Assembly: GCA_904419145.1 (NCBI GenBank)
Contig: CAJFQQ010000019.1
Span: 1 to 40,081, forward strand
DNA: 40,081 nt
Direction of reading: 5' to 3'
Source of the DNA: an uncultured Oscillospiraceae bacterium
Lineage (GTDB): Bacteria > Bacillota > Clostridia > Oscillospirales > Oscillospiraceae
Below, in pieces: positions 15,915-24,436 of this stretch. The position numbers were made by a program, and so were the translations under genes. The notes beneath the pieces are model-generated. The model was not told the origin of the DNA. It did no database searches and was given only the letters and a program-made list of their open reading frames with translations. Numbering within the stretch: position 1 is the first letter of the stretch; every line of letters begins with the position of its first letter.

Positions 15915-16130
15915 GTTGGTTCTCCTTTCGTTTTCTCTGCATCACATCCTTTCTCCCGCCAGCGCAGTGGCTACGGCACGCTTTTTCCGAATCTCTTTCA
16001 TAGGATTTCCTCCCTGCCGGGACACAGATTGTCCCTGAGATGGCAAGTTGGATTGTACTACACCGCCTCCCCTTTTGCAAGGGCACTGGATTCGACACGA
16101 CGTTTTGCGCAAATCTGGGCAAAACATCCC

Positions 16131-16159
16131 TTGACAGTGGGCTTTTGACGTAATATAAT
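16131..16159 (+). promoter_or_regulatory. thrS promoter (perfect consensus)
   Basis: TTGACA at 16131-16136, a 17-base spacer, and TATAAT at 16154-16159. Both boxes and the spacing match the housekeeping consensus exactly. Transcription would start near 16166, at the head of the T-box leader. Confidence 0.9.
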
Positions 16160-16165
16160 GTCACC

Positions 16166-16420
16166 GTAAAAATGGCCGTGACGGAGAAGCAGCCGCCGTA
16201 GCAGCGCACAGAGAGGGGCACAAGTGCTGGAAGTGTCCTGCGATCTGCCGGGGGACGAAACCACTCCTGAGCCGCCCGCCGAACGCTTTTTGCCAGTAGA
16301 CCGGGACGGGGACGCCCGTTACAGCGTACACGAGCGACGGGGCTTGCCCCGTAAGCAGGGTGGAACCGTGGAATACAGGTGTTTGTATCCCACCCCTGAA
16401 CGTCAGGGGTGGGATTTTTT
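16166..16420 (+). promoter_or_regulatory. T-box riboswitch (threonine) controlling thrS
   Basis: The leader senses uncharged tRNA-Thr and switches between terminator and antiterminator. The conserved T-box AGGGTGGAACCGTGG is at 16357-16371. The terminator stem pairs 16388-16399 with 16403-16414 and is followed by TTTTTT (16415-16420). A plausible threonine specifier ACC, followed by A, is at 16260-16262 in the Stem I region; this codon assignment is an inference by position. The downstream gene, thrS, fits. Confidence 0.92.
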
Positions 16421-16452
16421 CTGCCCCTTATATCACAAGGAGGAATTGTACC

Positions 16453-18216
16453 ATGTCTGAAGAGATCAAAAACGAGTTCAGCTTTGACAACGAGCAGTAC
16501 CGCAAGACCTATTGGCACACCTGCTCCCACATCCTGGCCCAGGCCATGAAGCGCCTGCACCCGGAGGTGAAGCTGGCCATCGGCCCCGCCATCGACAACG
16601 GGTTTTATTACGACTTCGACACCCCCGAGCCCTTTTCCGAGAGCCAGCTGGCGGAGCTGGAGGCGGAGATGCGTAAGATCTGCAAGGAGAAGCTGAAGCT
16701 GGAGCGGTTCGAGCTGCCCCGGGAGGAAGCGATCCAGTTTATGGAGGAGAAGGGTGAGCCCTACAAGGTGGAGCTCATCAACGACCTGCCGGAGGACGCA
16801 GTGATCTCCTTCTATCGCCAGGGCGAATTCACCGACCTGTGCGCCGGCCCCCATGTGGACAGCACCGGGCGCATCAAGGGCAACGGCATCAAGCTCACCG
16901 CCTGCAATGCCGCCTACTGGCGGGGCGACTCCAGCCGTCAGACCCTCCAGCGCATTTACGGCGTGGCCTTCCCCAAGAAGGAGGAGCTGGACGAGTATCT
17001 GGCCAAGATCGAGGAGGCCAAGCGCCGGGACCACCGGAAGCTGGGCAAGGAGCTGGGCCTGTTCATGATGGCGGAGGAGGGCCCGGGCTTCCCCTTCTTC
17101 CTGCCCAAGGGAATGGTGCTGAAGAACACCCTGCTGGACTACTGGCGGCAGTGCCACAAGCGGTACGGCTATGTGGAGATCTCCACCCCCATCATCCTGA
17201 ACCAGGAGCTGTGGCACCGCAGCGGCCACTGGGACCACTACAAGGACAACATGTACACCACCGTCATTGACGGGGAGGATTACGCCGTCAAGCCCATGAA
17301 CTGCCCGGGCGGCATGCTGGTGTATAAGAACGAGCCCCACTCCTACCGGGATCTGCCCCTGCGGATGGCGGAGCTGGGCCTGGTCCACCGCCACGAGATG
17401 TCCGGCGCCCTCCATGGCCTGTTCCGGGTCCGGTGCTTCACCCAGGACGATGCCCACATCTTCATGACCCGGGATCAGATGAAGGATGAAATCAAGAATG
17501 TGGTGCGCCTCTTTGATGAGATCTACTCCACCTTCGGCCTGACCTATCAGATCGAGCTCAGCACCATGCCCGAGGACCACATGGGCGACGAGGAGGTCTG
17601 GCACTTTGCTGAAAAGACCCTCCAGGAGGCCATCACTGAGATGGGCAAGGACTTCGTCATCAACGCCGGCGACGGCGCCTTCTACGGTCCCAAGCTGGAC
17701 TTCCATCTGGCCGACTCCCTGGGCCGCACCTGGCAGTGCGGCACCATCCAGCTGGACTTCCAGATGCCCGAGCGCTTTGAGCTGGAGTATGTGGGGGAGG
17801 ACGGCGAGAAGCACCGCCCCGTTATGATCCACCGGGCCCTGCTGGGTTCCATCGAGCGGTTCATCGGCGTCATCACCGAGCACTTTGCAGGCGCCTTCCC
17901 AGCCTGGCTGAGCCCGGTGCAGGTGAAGGTGCTGCCCATTACCGACCGCAGCGCCGCCTACTCTCAGGAGGTTGCCGCCAAGCTGGACGCCATGGGCTTC
18001 CGTGTGGAGGTAGACAGCCGCAACGAGAAGATCGGCAAGAAGATCCGCGAGGCCCAGTTGGAGAAGATCCCCTACATGCTGGTCATCGGCGACAAGGAGG
18101 CCGAGGCGGGCCAGGTGGCCGTCCGTCACCGTGCCGAGGGCGACCTGGGGGCTATGGACTTCGACGCGTTTGCCGCCATGCTGCGCCAGGATGTAGATAC
18201 CAAGGCGATCAAATAA
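16453..18216 (+). CDS. thrS: Threonyl-tRNA synthetase lacking the TGS domain
   Basis: A 587-residue class II synthetase that charges tRNA-Thr. The start at 16453 follows AAGGAGG by 8 bases. The protein begins directly with the editing domain (HTCSHILAQAM near residue 20, CAGPHVDSTG near 133). The catalytic core follows (motif 2-like region RMAELGLVHRHEMSGALHGLFRVRCFTQDDAH, motif 3 around HRALLGSIERFIG), then the anticodon-binding domain (VKVLPITDRSAAY onward). The usual N-terminal TGS domain of about 60 residues is absent. Short ThrRS forms of this kind occur in Clostridia. The gene ends in a double stop (TAATAA) and a strong terminator, and is monocistronic under the T-box. Confidence 0.96.
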   Translation: MSEEIKNEFSFDNEQYRKTYWHTCSHILAQAMKRLHPEVKLAIGPAIDNGFYYDFDTPEPFSESQLAELEAEMRKICKEKLKLERFELPREEAIQFMEEKGEPYKVELINDLPEDAVISFYRQGEFTDLCAGPHVDSTGRIKGNGIKLTACNAAYWRGDSSRQTLQRIYGVAFPKKEELDEYLAKIEEAKRRDHRKLGKELGLFMMAEEGPGFPFFLPKGMVLKNTLLDYWRQCHKRYGYVEISTPIILNQELWHRSGHWDHYKDNMYTTVIDGEDYAVKPMNCPGGMLVYKNEPHSYRDLPLRMAELGLVHRHEMSGALHGLFRVRCFTQDDAHIFMTRDQMKDEIKNVVRLFDEIYSTFGLTYQIELSTMPEDHMGDEEVWHFAEKTLQEAITEMGKDFVINAGDGAFYGPKLDFHLADSLGRTWQCGTIQLDFQMPERFELEYVGEDGEKHRPVMIHRALLGSIERFIGVITEHFAGAFPAWLSPVQVKVLPITDRSAAYSQEVAAKLDAMGFRVEVDSRNEKIGKKIREAQLEKIPYMLVIGDKEAEAGQVAVRHRAEGDLGAMDFDAFAAMLRQDVDTKAIK

Positions 18217-18243
18217 TAAACTGCATCAGAAAAAAGGCAGACA

Positions 18244-18281
18244 CAGCCCCGCTGTCCCGGTTGGGACAGCGGGGCTGTTTT
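18244..18281 (+). terminator. thrS terminator
   Basis: A 15-bp stem (18244-18258 with 18263-18277) with a 4-base loop, followed by TTTT. Confidence 0.9.
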
Positions 18282-18648
18282 GGCGCGGACATACACTGCC
18301 GAACCCTGCAGTTGTGCACAATCACGAATTTGAATATCCCAAAATGCATAAGATCTGCCGATTCCAATGAATATTTGCAGGATTATAAAATAGAACTTGC
18401 AAAATATAAAGAAGGAACACAACGGGCTGAAAAAGCATAAAGCTCACATTTTTCAATGTCTTGTTCGCCACAACAAGACAATTCCATAAATATTGTGCGT
18501 CTTTTTTTGCTAATCATTTTATGCCAAAAAGCTTTTTTCTCCTCCAAAACGCACAATCTCAAAAAATAGACTTGCAAATTACGTATAAATGCGGTATGAT
18601 AAACGCATATCCCGCGCAATCTTAATCTGCGTAAAGGAGAGGAACAGA
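18282..18648 (+). promoter_or_regulatory. Upstream region of the TAXI-TRAP operon
   Basis: A non-coding AT-rich stretch. The promoter is TTGCAA (18572-18577), 17 bases, TATGAT (18595-18600). Two inverted repeats lie just upstream: 18457-18465 with 18472-18480 (9 bp), and attgtgcgt at 18492-18500 with its complement at 18549-18557. The second ends 15 bases before the -35 box and could be an operator. No regulator gene is adjacent. Confidence 0.65.
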
Positions 18649-19674
18649 ATGAAGAAGTTTCTTGCACTGCTGATGGCCATGTCCATGGTGCTTGCCATGG
18701 TGGCCTGCAGCAATACCTCCGGCGGTAACACCGGCAGCGGCAACACCTCCGGCGACGATACGAATACCAGCGGCGACACCGGCAGCACCGGCGGCGCTGA
18801 GTTGACCTTCGGCACCGGCGGCGACCAGGGCACCTACTACGCCTTCGGCAATGTGCTGGCCCAGCGGATCTCCAGCGACACCGATACCGGCGTGACTGCC
18901 GTGGTCAGCAACGGGTCCCAGGATAACATTGAAAATATGGATATGGGCAACTACCAGCTGGGTTTCGTCCAGTCCGACGTGATGAGTTACGCCTATGAGG
19001 GGACCAACCTCTTTGACGGCATGGCCGTCAACAACTTCTCCACCGTGGCCGCCCTGTACATGGAGCAGGTCCAGATCGTTACGCTGGACCCCACGATCCA
19101 GACCGTGGCTGACCTGGAGGGCAAGCGGGTCTCTATCGGTTCCTCCGGTTCCGGCGTTTACTATAACGCTCTGGACGTTCTAGGGGCCTACGGCCTGACG
19201 GAGGAGGACATCACCCCCACCTATCAGAGCTTCGGCGACAGCGTGGACGCCCTGCAGGACGGCAAGATCGATGCCGCCTTTGTGGTGGCCGGCGCCCCTA
19301 CGGTGGCTGTCACCACCCTGGCTACCTCCCGCGACGTGTATCTGGTGAGTTTGGATGCCGAGCATATCGCGGCGCTGCGGGAGACCTCTCCCTACTACAC
19401 CGAGTACACCATCTCCGCTGACGTCTATGGTACGGAGGAGGACTGCACCACTGTGGCCATCGCGGCTGTGATTATTGCCCGGGACGACGTTTCCGAGGAC
19501 GATGTCTACAACGTGGTCTCCACGATCTTTGAAAACGCCGAGTCCATCGCCTCCGCCCACGACAAGGGCAACGAGCTGGATCTGGAGTTCGCCACCTCTA
19601 TCACCAATGTCCCCTATCACCCCGGCGCTGCCAGATACTTCAGTGAGAAGGGGATCGAGGTGCCCACCAAGTAA
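18649..19674 (+). CDS. TAXI-family TRAP transporter solute-binding lipoprotein
   Basis: A 341-residue extracytoplasmic receptor. The signal peptide ends in a lipobox (MVLAMVAC, Cys20), so it should be lipid-anchored outside the membrane. A Gly/Ser/Thr/Asn-rich linker (about 21-45) follows. The binding domain begins TFGTGGDQGTYYAFGNVLAQ and includes GSQDNIENMDMGNYQLGFVQSD and SIGSSGSGVYYNALDVLGAYG, all typical of the TAXI (TRAP-associated extracytoplasmic immunogenic) family. Known family substrates include glutamate and other carboxylates; the ligand here is not determined. The start at 18649 follows AAAGGAGAGG. It is the first gene of an operon with the fused permease 93 bases downstream. 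Confidence 0.93.
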   Translation: MKKFLALLMAMSMVLAMVACSNTSGGNTGSGNTSGDDTNTSGDTGSTGGAELTFGTGGDQGTYYAFGNVLAQRISSDTDTGVTAVVSNGSQDNIENMDMGNYQLGFVQSDVMSYAYEGTNLFDGMAVNNFSTVAALYMEQVQIVTLDPTIQTVADLEGKRVSIGSSGSGVYYNALDVLGAYGLTEEDITPTYQSFGDSVDALQDGKIDAAFVVAGAPTVAVTTLATSRDVYLVSLDAEHIAALRETSPYYTEYTISADVYGTEEDCTTVAIAAVIIARDDVSEDDVYNVVSTIFENAESIASAHDKGNELDLEFATSITNVPYHPGAARYFSEKGIEVPTK

Positions 19675-19699
19675 AAGCCACCCGGTGCGGCACGCCAGC

Positions 19700-19728
19700 G
19701 AACCTACGGCGGCCTCCGCCGTAGGTTC
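19700..19728 (+). terminator. Intercistronic hairpin between TRAP receptor and permease
   Basis: A perfect 13-bp stem (19700-19712 with 19716-19728) with a 3-base loop. The following sequence CTTTCTG is only weakly T-rich. It may stabilise or partially terminate the receptor mRNA so that receptor exceeds permease, a common arrangement for binding-protein operons. Confidence 0.55.
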
Positions 19729-19767
19729 CTTTCTGCACAGAGATATTCCAATGAGAGGGAGTCATTC

Positions 19768-21795
19768 ATGAGTTTGTTTAAGAAGAAAGAGAGAGAAGCC
19801 CCGGTCCCCATGCCGGAGGAACTCCACGACACCTCCTACGGCACGGCGGAGGATGTGGAGGAGGTCATGAAAAAATATGACCGGGAGTCCAACGTCCGCA
19901 TCTGGGAGGGCGTTCCCAAGGCCATAATCAGCGTCATCATGGCCCTCTTTGCCGTCTACTGCATTGTTGACGCCGTGTTTCTCAACACCCTGCCTGAACG
20001 GCGCTATACGATTTTCCTGGGGATGATCCTGCTGCTGGGCTTTCTGACCTTCCCGGTGCGCAAAGGCTACACCAGAGTCAATTACATTCCCTGGTATGAT
20101 ATCATTCTGCTGATTGTCGGCCCAGGTGCGTTCTTCTTCTATGCGGTGAACGCCATGGACGTGATCCGCCTGTCCGCCCGGATCATGAACGAGCCGCTGT
20201 ACATGGTAGTGGGCCTCATCGGTATTCTGGCCCTAGCGGAGCTGTGCCGGCGCTGTGTGGGCCTTCCCATCCTCTGCGTGGCCGCGGTGCTGTTGATCTA
20301 CACCTTTTCCACGGGGCTCAACGTGGTTCAGGTGATCCGCACCTTGTTCTATACCACCAACGGCATTTTCTCCGCGCCCATTCAGGTCTGCGTGAAGTTC
20401 ATTGCCGTGTTCATTATCTTTGGCGCCTTTCTGGAGCGCAGCGGTGTGGCGGACTTCTTCATTAAGTTCGCCAACTGCGCCGTAGGCCGCTTCTCCGGCG
20501 GCCCGGCCAAGGTGGCCGTCATCGCCAGTGCCCTGGAGGGCATGGCTTCCGGCTCCTCAGTGGCCAACACGGTGGGTTCCGGCTCCATTACCATCCCCAT
20601 GATGAAGCGTATGGGCTACAAGGGCGAGTTTGCCGGCGCTGTGGAGGCCGCTGCCTCCACCGGCGGTCAGATCATGCCGCCCATTATGGGTGCGGCAGCC
20701 TTCCTGATGGCGGAGTTTACCGGCGAGCCTTACGGGACGATTGCTGTGCGCGCGATCCTGCCGGCGGTGCTGTATTTTACCGGCATTTACATTGCCGTCC
20801 ACCTGGAGGCCAGGAAGCTTGGCTTGAAGGGGATCCCCAGAGAGGAGCTGCCCAAGGCCCGCTCCCTGGTGAAGCAGATTTACCTCTTGGCCCCGCTGGT
20901 GGTCCTGATCTATCTGGTGGGGAGCAATACCCGCACCATGGCCTACAGTGCAGCCTTGTCCATTGTCGTCGCCATTATCGTGGGCATCATCAGCCGGATC
21001 TTTTCCTACGGTACCGCTCGGAAGGAGAGCCGCAGGGTGACAGAAGAGGACGACGGCCTGACGCTCAGAAAATTTGTCGGCGCCCTGGAGGGCGGTGCCC
21101 GGGGTTCCATCACTGTGGCAGTGGCCTGCGGCATGGCGGGCATCATCTCCGGATGCATCACCGTCACAGGCCTTGCCTCCAAGCTGTTGGGCGCTATCGT
21201 GGCCCTGTCCGGCGGCCAGGTATTCGTTGCGCTGATCCTCACTATGCTGTGCTGCATTGTGCTGGGGATGGGCGTACCCACTACCGCCAACTACTGCATC
21301 ATGGCCTCTACCTGCGCTCCCATCCTGGTGGCTGTAGGCGTGGATACCATTGCCGCTCACTTCTTTGTGTTCTACTTTGGCATTGTGGCAGACATCACGC
21401 CCCCGGTGGCTCTGGCCGCCTACGCCGGCGCTGCCATCGCCAAGTCCAATCCCATGAAGACCGGCTTCAATGCCACCAAGCTGGCCATTGCTGCCTTTGT
21501 GGTCCCCTATGTTTTCGCTATGAGCCCCCAGATGCTTTTTATCAATGTAGGCAGCGTGTTCCAGGTCATCCAGATCTGCATTACCGCAGTCTTGGGCATC
21601 TTCGGCGTGGCTGTAGCCATGAACGGGTTCCTGTTCCGCCGCATCACCCCCGTGGTCCGCATTCTCTTCCTGGCCGGTGGACTGTGCATGCTGGTGCCTG
21701 AGAGCATCAGCGATGTGGTAGGAATTGTGCTGGTGGCCCTGCTGTGCATCTACCAGTTCCTGAGCGCCAAGCGCAGACCCGAGGCCGCTGTTTGA
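19768..21795 (+). CDS. TRAP transporter fused permease (DctQM type)
   Basis: A 675-residue membrane protein with the small (DctQ, 4-helix) and large (DctM) subunits in one chain, the standard form partnering TAXI receptors. After a charged cytoplasmic N-terminus (about 1-45), hydrophobic segments run to the end. DctM signatures include LEGMASGSSVANTVGSGSIT, EAAASTGGQIMPPIMGAAAF, LGMGVPTTANYCIMAS and GIVADITPPVALAAYAGAAIA. It would drive substrate uptake with a Na+ or H+ gradient. GAGAGGGAG precedes the ATG by about 8 bases. The gene is followed by an 18-bp terminator. Confidence 0.94.
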   Translation: MSLFKKKEREAPVPMPEELHDTSYGTAEDVEEVMKKYDRESNVRIWEGVPKAIISVIMALFAVYCIVDAVFLNTLPERRYTIFLGMILLLGFLTFPVRKGYTRVNYIPWYDIILLIVGPGAFFFYAVNAMDVIRLSARIMNEPLYMVVGLIGILALAELCRRCVGLPILCVAAVLLIYTFSTGLNVVQVIRTLFYTTNGIFSAPIQVCVKFIAVFIIFGAFLERSGVADFFIKFANCAVGRFSGGPAKVAVIASALEGMASGSSVANTVGSGSITIPMMKRMGYKGEFAGAVEAAASTGGQIMPPIMGAAAFLMAEFTGEPYGTIAVRAILPAVLYFTGIYIAVHLEARKLGLKGIPREELPKARSLVKQIYLLAPLVVLIYLVGSNTRTMAYSAALSIVVAIIVGIISRIFSYGTARKESRRVTEEDDGLTLRKFVGALEGGARGSITVAVACGMAGIISGCITVTGLASKLLGAIVALSGGQVFVALILTMLCCIVLGMGVPTTANYCIMASTCAPILVAVGVDTIAAHFFVFYFGIVADITPPVALAAYAGAAIAKSNPMKTGFNATKLAIAAFVVPYVFAMSPQMLFINVGSVFQVIQICITAVLGIFGVAVAMNGFLFRRITPVVRILFLAGGLCMLVPESISDVVGIVLVALLCIYQFLSAKRRPEAAV

Positions 21796-21808
21796 CCTCG
21801 TATTCCCG

Positions 21809-21847
21809 AAGAAAAGCCTGCTGTGGGAACCACAGCAGGCTTTTCTT
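21809..21847 (+). terminator. TRAP operon terminator
   Basis: An 18-bp stem (21809-21826 with 21830-21847), loop GAA, with the T-run inside the right arm. Confidence 0.88.
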
Positions 21848-21903
21848 GCAACCATAGAGGAATCTTCGCATAGGATAGTACAAAAAAGCAGGAGGATTCC
21901 CCT

Positions 21904-22641
21904 ATGCCCATCATCTATCTCAGCCCCTCCACCCAAGAGGGCAACGCCTATGTCACCGGCAGCGGAAGCGAAGAGTACTGGATGAACCGTCTGGCGGATG
22001 CCATGGAGCCCTATCTGCTCTCCAGCGGCATCCAGTACACCCGAAACACACCGGACATGACCGCCGCCTCCTCCATCCGCCAGGCCAACCAGGGCTGGTA
22101 CGACTTCTATCTGGCCCTCCACTCCAACGGCGCCGCCCCAGGGAACTATGGAAACGTCCGGGGCATCATCGCCTTCTACTATCCCACCAGCACCCAGGGG
22201 GAGCGGGCGGCCACCATCTTCGCCAACAATCTGAAGGTCATCTACCCCCTGCCCAACAATGTCACCACCCGCCCCACCACCAGCCTGGGGGAGGTCCGGG
22301 ACCCCAAGTTCCCCTCGGTGCTGCTGGAGATCGGCTATCACGACAATGCCAGCGACGCTGCCTGGATAGAAAATAACCTGGATACCATCGCGCAAAACCT
22401 GGTGCTGAGCCTGACGGAGTACTTCGGCATCCCCTTTATCTGGCCTATCGAGCCTTACGACGCCACCGTCACCGTGGGCAGCGGGACGCTGAATCTGCGC
22501 AGCCGTCCCTCCCAGGACGCTACCGTCCTGGCGAATATGCCCAATGGCGCCGCCGTGCGGGTCTATGGCAACTGGGAGGGGTGGTCTGTGGTCCACTATG
22601 GGGACTACGTTGGCTACGCCGCTGCCCGGTATTTGCGCTGA
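21904..22641 (+). CDS. Amidase_3-like protein with C-terminal SH3 domain
   Basis: A 245-residue protein resembling N-acetylmuramoyl-L-alanine amidases (Amidase_3), zinc enzymes that cut the peptide stem from peptidoglycan. A second zinc-ligand position falls at Glu23/24, ALHSNG places a zinc histidine at His73, and LLEIGYHDN places the catalytic Glu near 142. The usual first ligand motif (DPGHGG) is replaced by LSPSTQEGN, with no histidine. The C-terminus (about 184-244) is a bacterial SH3 domain (GTLNLRSRPSQDATVLANMPNG). There is no signal peptide, so it may be cytoplasmic, released by lysis, or spore-associated. The start follows AGGAGG by 7 bases. Whether it hydrolyses peptidoglycan is uncertain. 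Confidence 0.82.
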   Translation: MPIIYLSPSTQEGNAYVTGSGSEEYWMNRLADAMEPYLLSSGIQYTRNTPDMTAASSIRQANQGWYDFYLALHSNGAAPGNYGNVRGIIAFYYPTSTQGERAATIFANNLKVIYPLPNNVTTRPTTSLGEVRDPKFPSVLLEIGYHDNASDAAWIENNLDTIAQNLVLSLTEYFGIPFIWPIEPYDATVTVGSGTLNLRSRPSQDATVLANMPNGAAVRVYGNWEGWSVVHYGDYVGYAAARYLR

Positions 22642-22656
22642 GGACGTCGTAGGCAC

Positions 22657-22695
22657 AAAAAATTCAGGAGGAGAGAGCAGTCTCTCCTCCTGAAT
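22657..22695 (-). terminator. Convergent terminator for the flavoprotein gene
   Basis: A 15-bp stem (22662-22676 with 22681-22695) with a 4-base loop, followed on the minus strand by a T-run (22657-22662). It ends the leftward gene and lies just past the amidase gene. Confidence 0.85.
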
Positions 22696-22699
22696 CATG

Positions 22700-23323
22700 T
22701 CAGCGGATGAAATTGGTGCGCTTGCCCCGCTCCGCCTCCGGGGCCAGGATGCCCTGCTCCTTCCCGGCCGCAATGCATTTGAGGAGCCAGGCCATGTTCC
22801 GGGCAGCATTGCGCATGGTCTGGAGCCCCTCCTCGTCCTGGAGGACCTCCTCCGGCGTGTTGCCGTGGACCATGTTCCAGTAGGTTGAGGACACTACCGG
22901 CATCTGATTGATGGTGAAATGCTTCATGACTGCGTCCAAAGAGGCCGTGGTGCCGGCCCGCCGGGCGGAGGCAACAGCGAAGCCGGGCTTATGGGCGAAA
23001 GCGGCGCCGCCCGCATAAAAGGCGCGGTCCAATACCGACAGCAGCCGACCGCTGGAGTGGGCGTAGTAGACCGGCGTGCCAAAAACGAAGCCGTCGGCCT
23101 TCTCGGCCTTTTCAATGATCCCGTTGACGCAGTCATCCGTAAAGACGCAGCGGCCCTTCCCGGTGCAGCCGCCGCAGGCAATGCAGTCCCGCACCGGCGC
23201 GGCTCCCAGCTGGACAATCTCTGTGGAGATCCCCTCTGCCTCCAGCACGTCGGCTACCTGCCGCAGGGCAGTATAGGTGCAGCCATTGGCGTGGTTGCTG
23301 CCGTTGATGAGTAGTACCTGCAT
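22700..23323 (-). CDS. Flavodoxin-fold NAD(P)H:FMN reductase with iron-sulfur-type cysteine motif
   Basis: A 207-residue flavoprotein of the NADPH-dependent FMN reductase / iron-sulfur flavoprotein group. The start MQVLLINGSNHANGCTYTAL is the FMN phosphate-binding loop, and GTPVYYAHSSGRLLSVLDRAF is the second FMN-contacting segment. Four cysteines, C47-x2-C50-x2-C53-x5-C59, match the compact cluster motif of iron-sulfur flavoproteins (Isf), which carry a [4Fe-4S] cluster and pass electrons between ferredoxin and oxidants such as O2 or peroxide. The start at 23323 has GAGGAGG 8 bases upstream. It stands alone, divergent from the YihY-family gene. The natural substrate is unknown. Confidence 0.87.
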   Translation of the reverse strand: MQVLLINGSNHANGCTYTALRQVADVLEAEGISTEIVQLGAAPVRDCIACGGCTGKGRCVFTDDCVNGIIEKAEKADGFVFGTPVYYAHSSGRLLSVLDRAFYAGGAAFAHKPGFAVASARRAGTTASLDAVMKHFTINQMPVVSSTYWNMVHGNTPEEVLQDEEGLQTMRNAARNMAWLLKCIAAGKEQGILAPEAERGKRTNFIR

Positions 23324-23412
23324 AGAAAACTCCTCCTCACAAATTTTTCCCCTATAGTATAGCAGGCCCATGGCCCTATTTCCAGCGAAAAAGGCGGCCG
23401 CCGGGTTTCTAT

Positions 23413-23440
23413 TTGTTTTTTATGGGATTTATGCTATACT
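23413..23440 (+). promoter_or_regulatory. Promoter of the YihY-family gene
   Basis: TTGTTT (23413-23418), a 16-base spacer, and TATACT (23435-23440), about 65 bases before the start codon. Confidence 0.45.
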
Positions 23441-23504
23441 ATATTTCAGCCCGTCGATCCATAATGGCAGCGGGATAGGTTTGCAGTGAGGGAGAGGTGT
23501 CAGG

Positions 23505-24392
23505 ATGCGCAGGAAAGTACCGGCGTGGCTGCAGCACAATCGGTTGTTCCGGATTTCCAGCGGCTTGGTTCGCCGCTATAACTTTCACGATGTGGGACAA
23601 CAGAGCGCGGCCATGGCCTACTACCTGCTGTTCACGATCTTCCCCATGCTGATCTTCATCAGCTCCTTGCTAGGTGTCTTGAACCTGAATGTAGAGGCTG
23701 TGCGCAGCGTGCTGTCCCGTGTATTGCCCAAAGCGGTTTTGAATCTGGGGGAAACCTACCTGCAATACGTGTCCAATACGGCCAGCACGACCATCTTATG
23801 GTTTTCCCTGGTGTTCTCCATCTACTTCCCCATGCGGGCGGTGAACTGTCTGGTGCGCTGTGTCCGCCGGGCCTACGGGCTGCGCCGGCCGGAGAGGCCG
23901 CTGCGCTATCAGCTGAGGCTTCTTCTCTTCACACTGTATCTGATTATTGTGATTGTGGCCACCCTTGCCTTGATCACGCTGGGAGAACGGGTGCTGCTGT
24001 TTTTCATTGGGCACCTGGATCTGCCCCAGGGAGTACTGCGGGTGTGGAACAGCCTGCGTTTTGTGATTCTAGCCCTGCTGCTGTTTGCCACGCTGGGTAT
24101 CCTGTATGCCATGTCCCAGGACCGCCGTCAGCCGGCGCTGTATATTGTGCCGGGAACGCTGTGCGCCCTGGTGGCCTGGATGCTGTTGTCCATGGGCTTC
24201 TCCTTCTATGTGGAGAACTTTGCCAACTACTCCGTGATCTACGGCACCCTCGGTGCAGTGATCGTCCTTCTGATCTGGCTGTTTCTCAGTGCCGCTACCC
24301 TCATCATGGGGGCGGAAGTCAACGGCATGATTCAGGAGTGGCACCAGAACCGGCGGCAGCAGCCGGACGAAACAGGGTATGACCGGATATAA
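23505..24392 (+). CDS. YihY/BrkB family membrane protein
   Basis: A 295-residue inner-membrane protein with six hydrophobic segments. It has family features: the N-terminal HDVGQQSAAMAYYLLFTIFPMLIFISSLLG, the central TILWFSLVFSIYFPMRAVNCL, and the C-terminal NYSVIYGTLGAVIVLLIWLFLSAATLIMGAEVNG. The family was once called ribonuclease BN, a label that is incorrect for these membrane proteins; the biological role is unresolved. The start follows GGGAGAGG by about 7 bases. It ends 44 bases before the aminopeptidase gene, so the two may be co-transcribed. Confidence 0.93.
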   Translation: MRRKVPAWLQHNRLFRISSGLVRRYNFHDVGQQSAAMAYYLLFTIFPMLIFISSLLGVLNLNVEAVRSVLSRVLPKAVLNLGETYLQYVSNTASTTILWFSLVFSIYFPMRAVNCLVRCVRRAYGLRRPERPLRYQLRLLLFTLYLIIVIVATLALITLGERVLLFFIGHLDLPQGVLRVWNSLRFVILALLLFATLGILYAMSQDRRQPALYIVPGTLCALVAWMLLSMGFSFYVENFANYSVIYGTLGAVIVLLIWLFLSAATLIMGAEVNGMIQEWHQNRRQQPDETGYDRI

Positions 24393-24436
24393 TAACAAAG
24401 TGGCGGCTGACAGCCCTGTTACAAAGGAGGATTTTT

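Noticed and set aside
16360-16452. An upstream extension of thrS giving about 31 extra residues
   Set aside because: The extension lies inside the T-box and terminator of the leader. The strong ribosome site points to 16453.
15907-18129. A 740-codon open frame antisense to thrS and its leader
   Set aside because: It is a mirror of thrS codon bias. It crosses the T-box and promoter and has no recognisable domain.
20557-22809. A 750-codon open frame antisense to the TRAP permease and amidase genes
   Set aside because: It spans two real genes and their terminators, with a low-complexity translation and no start signal.
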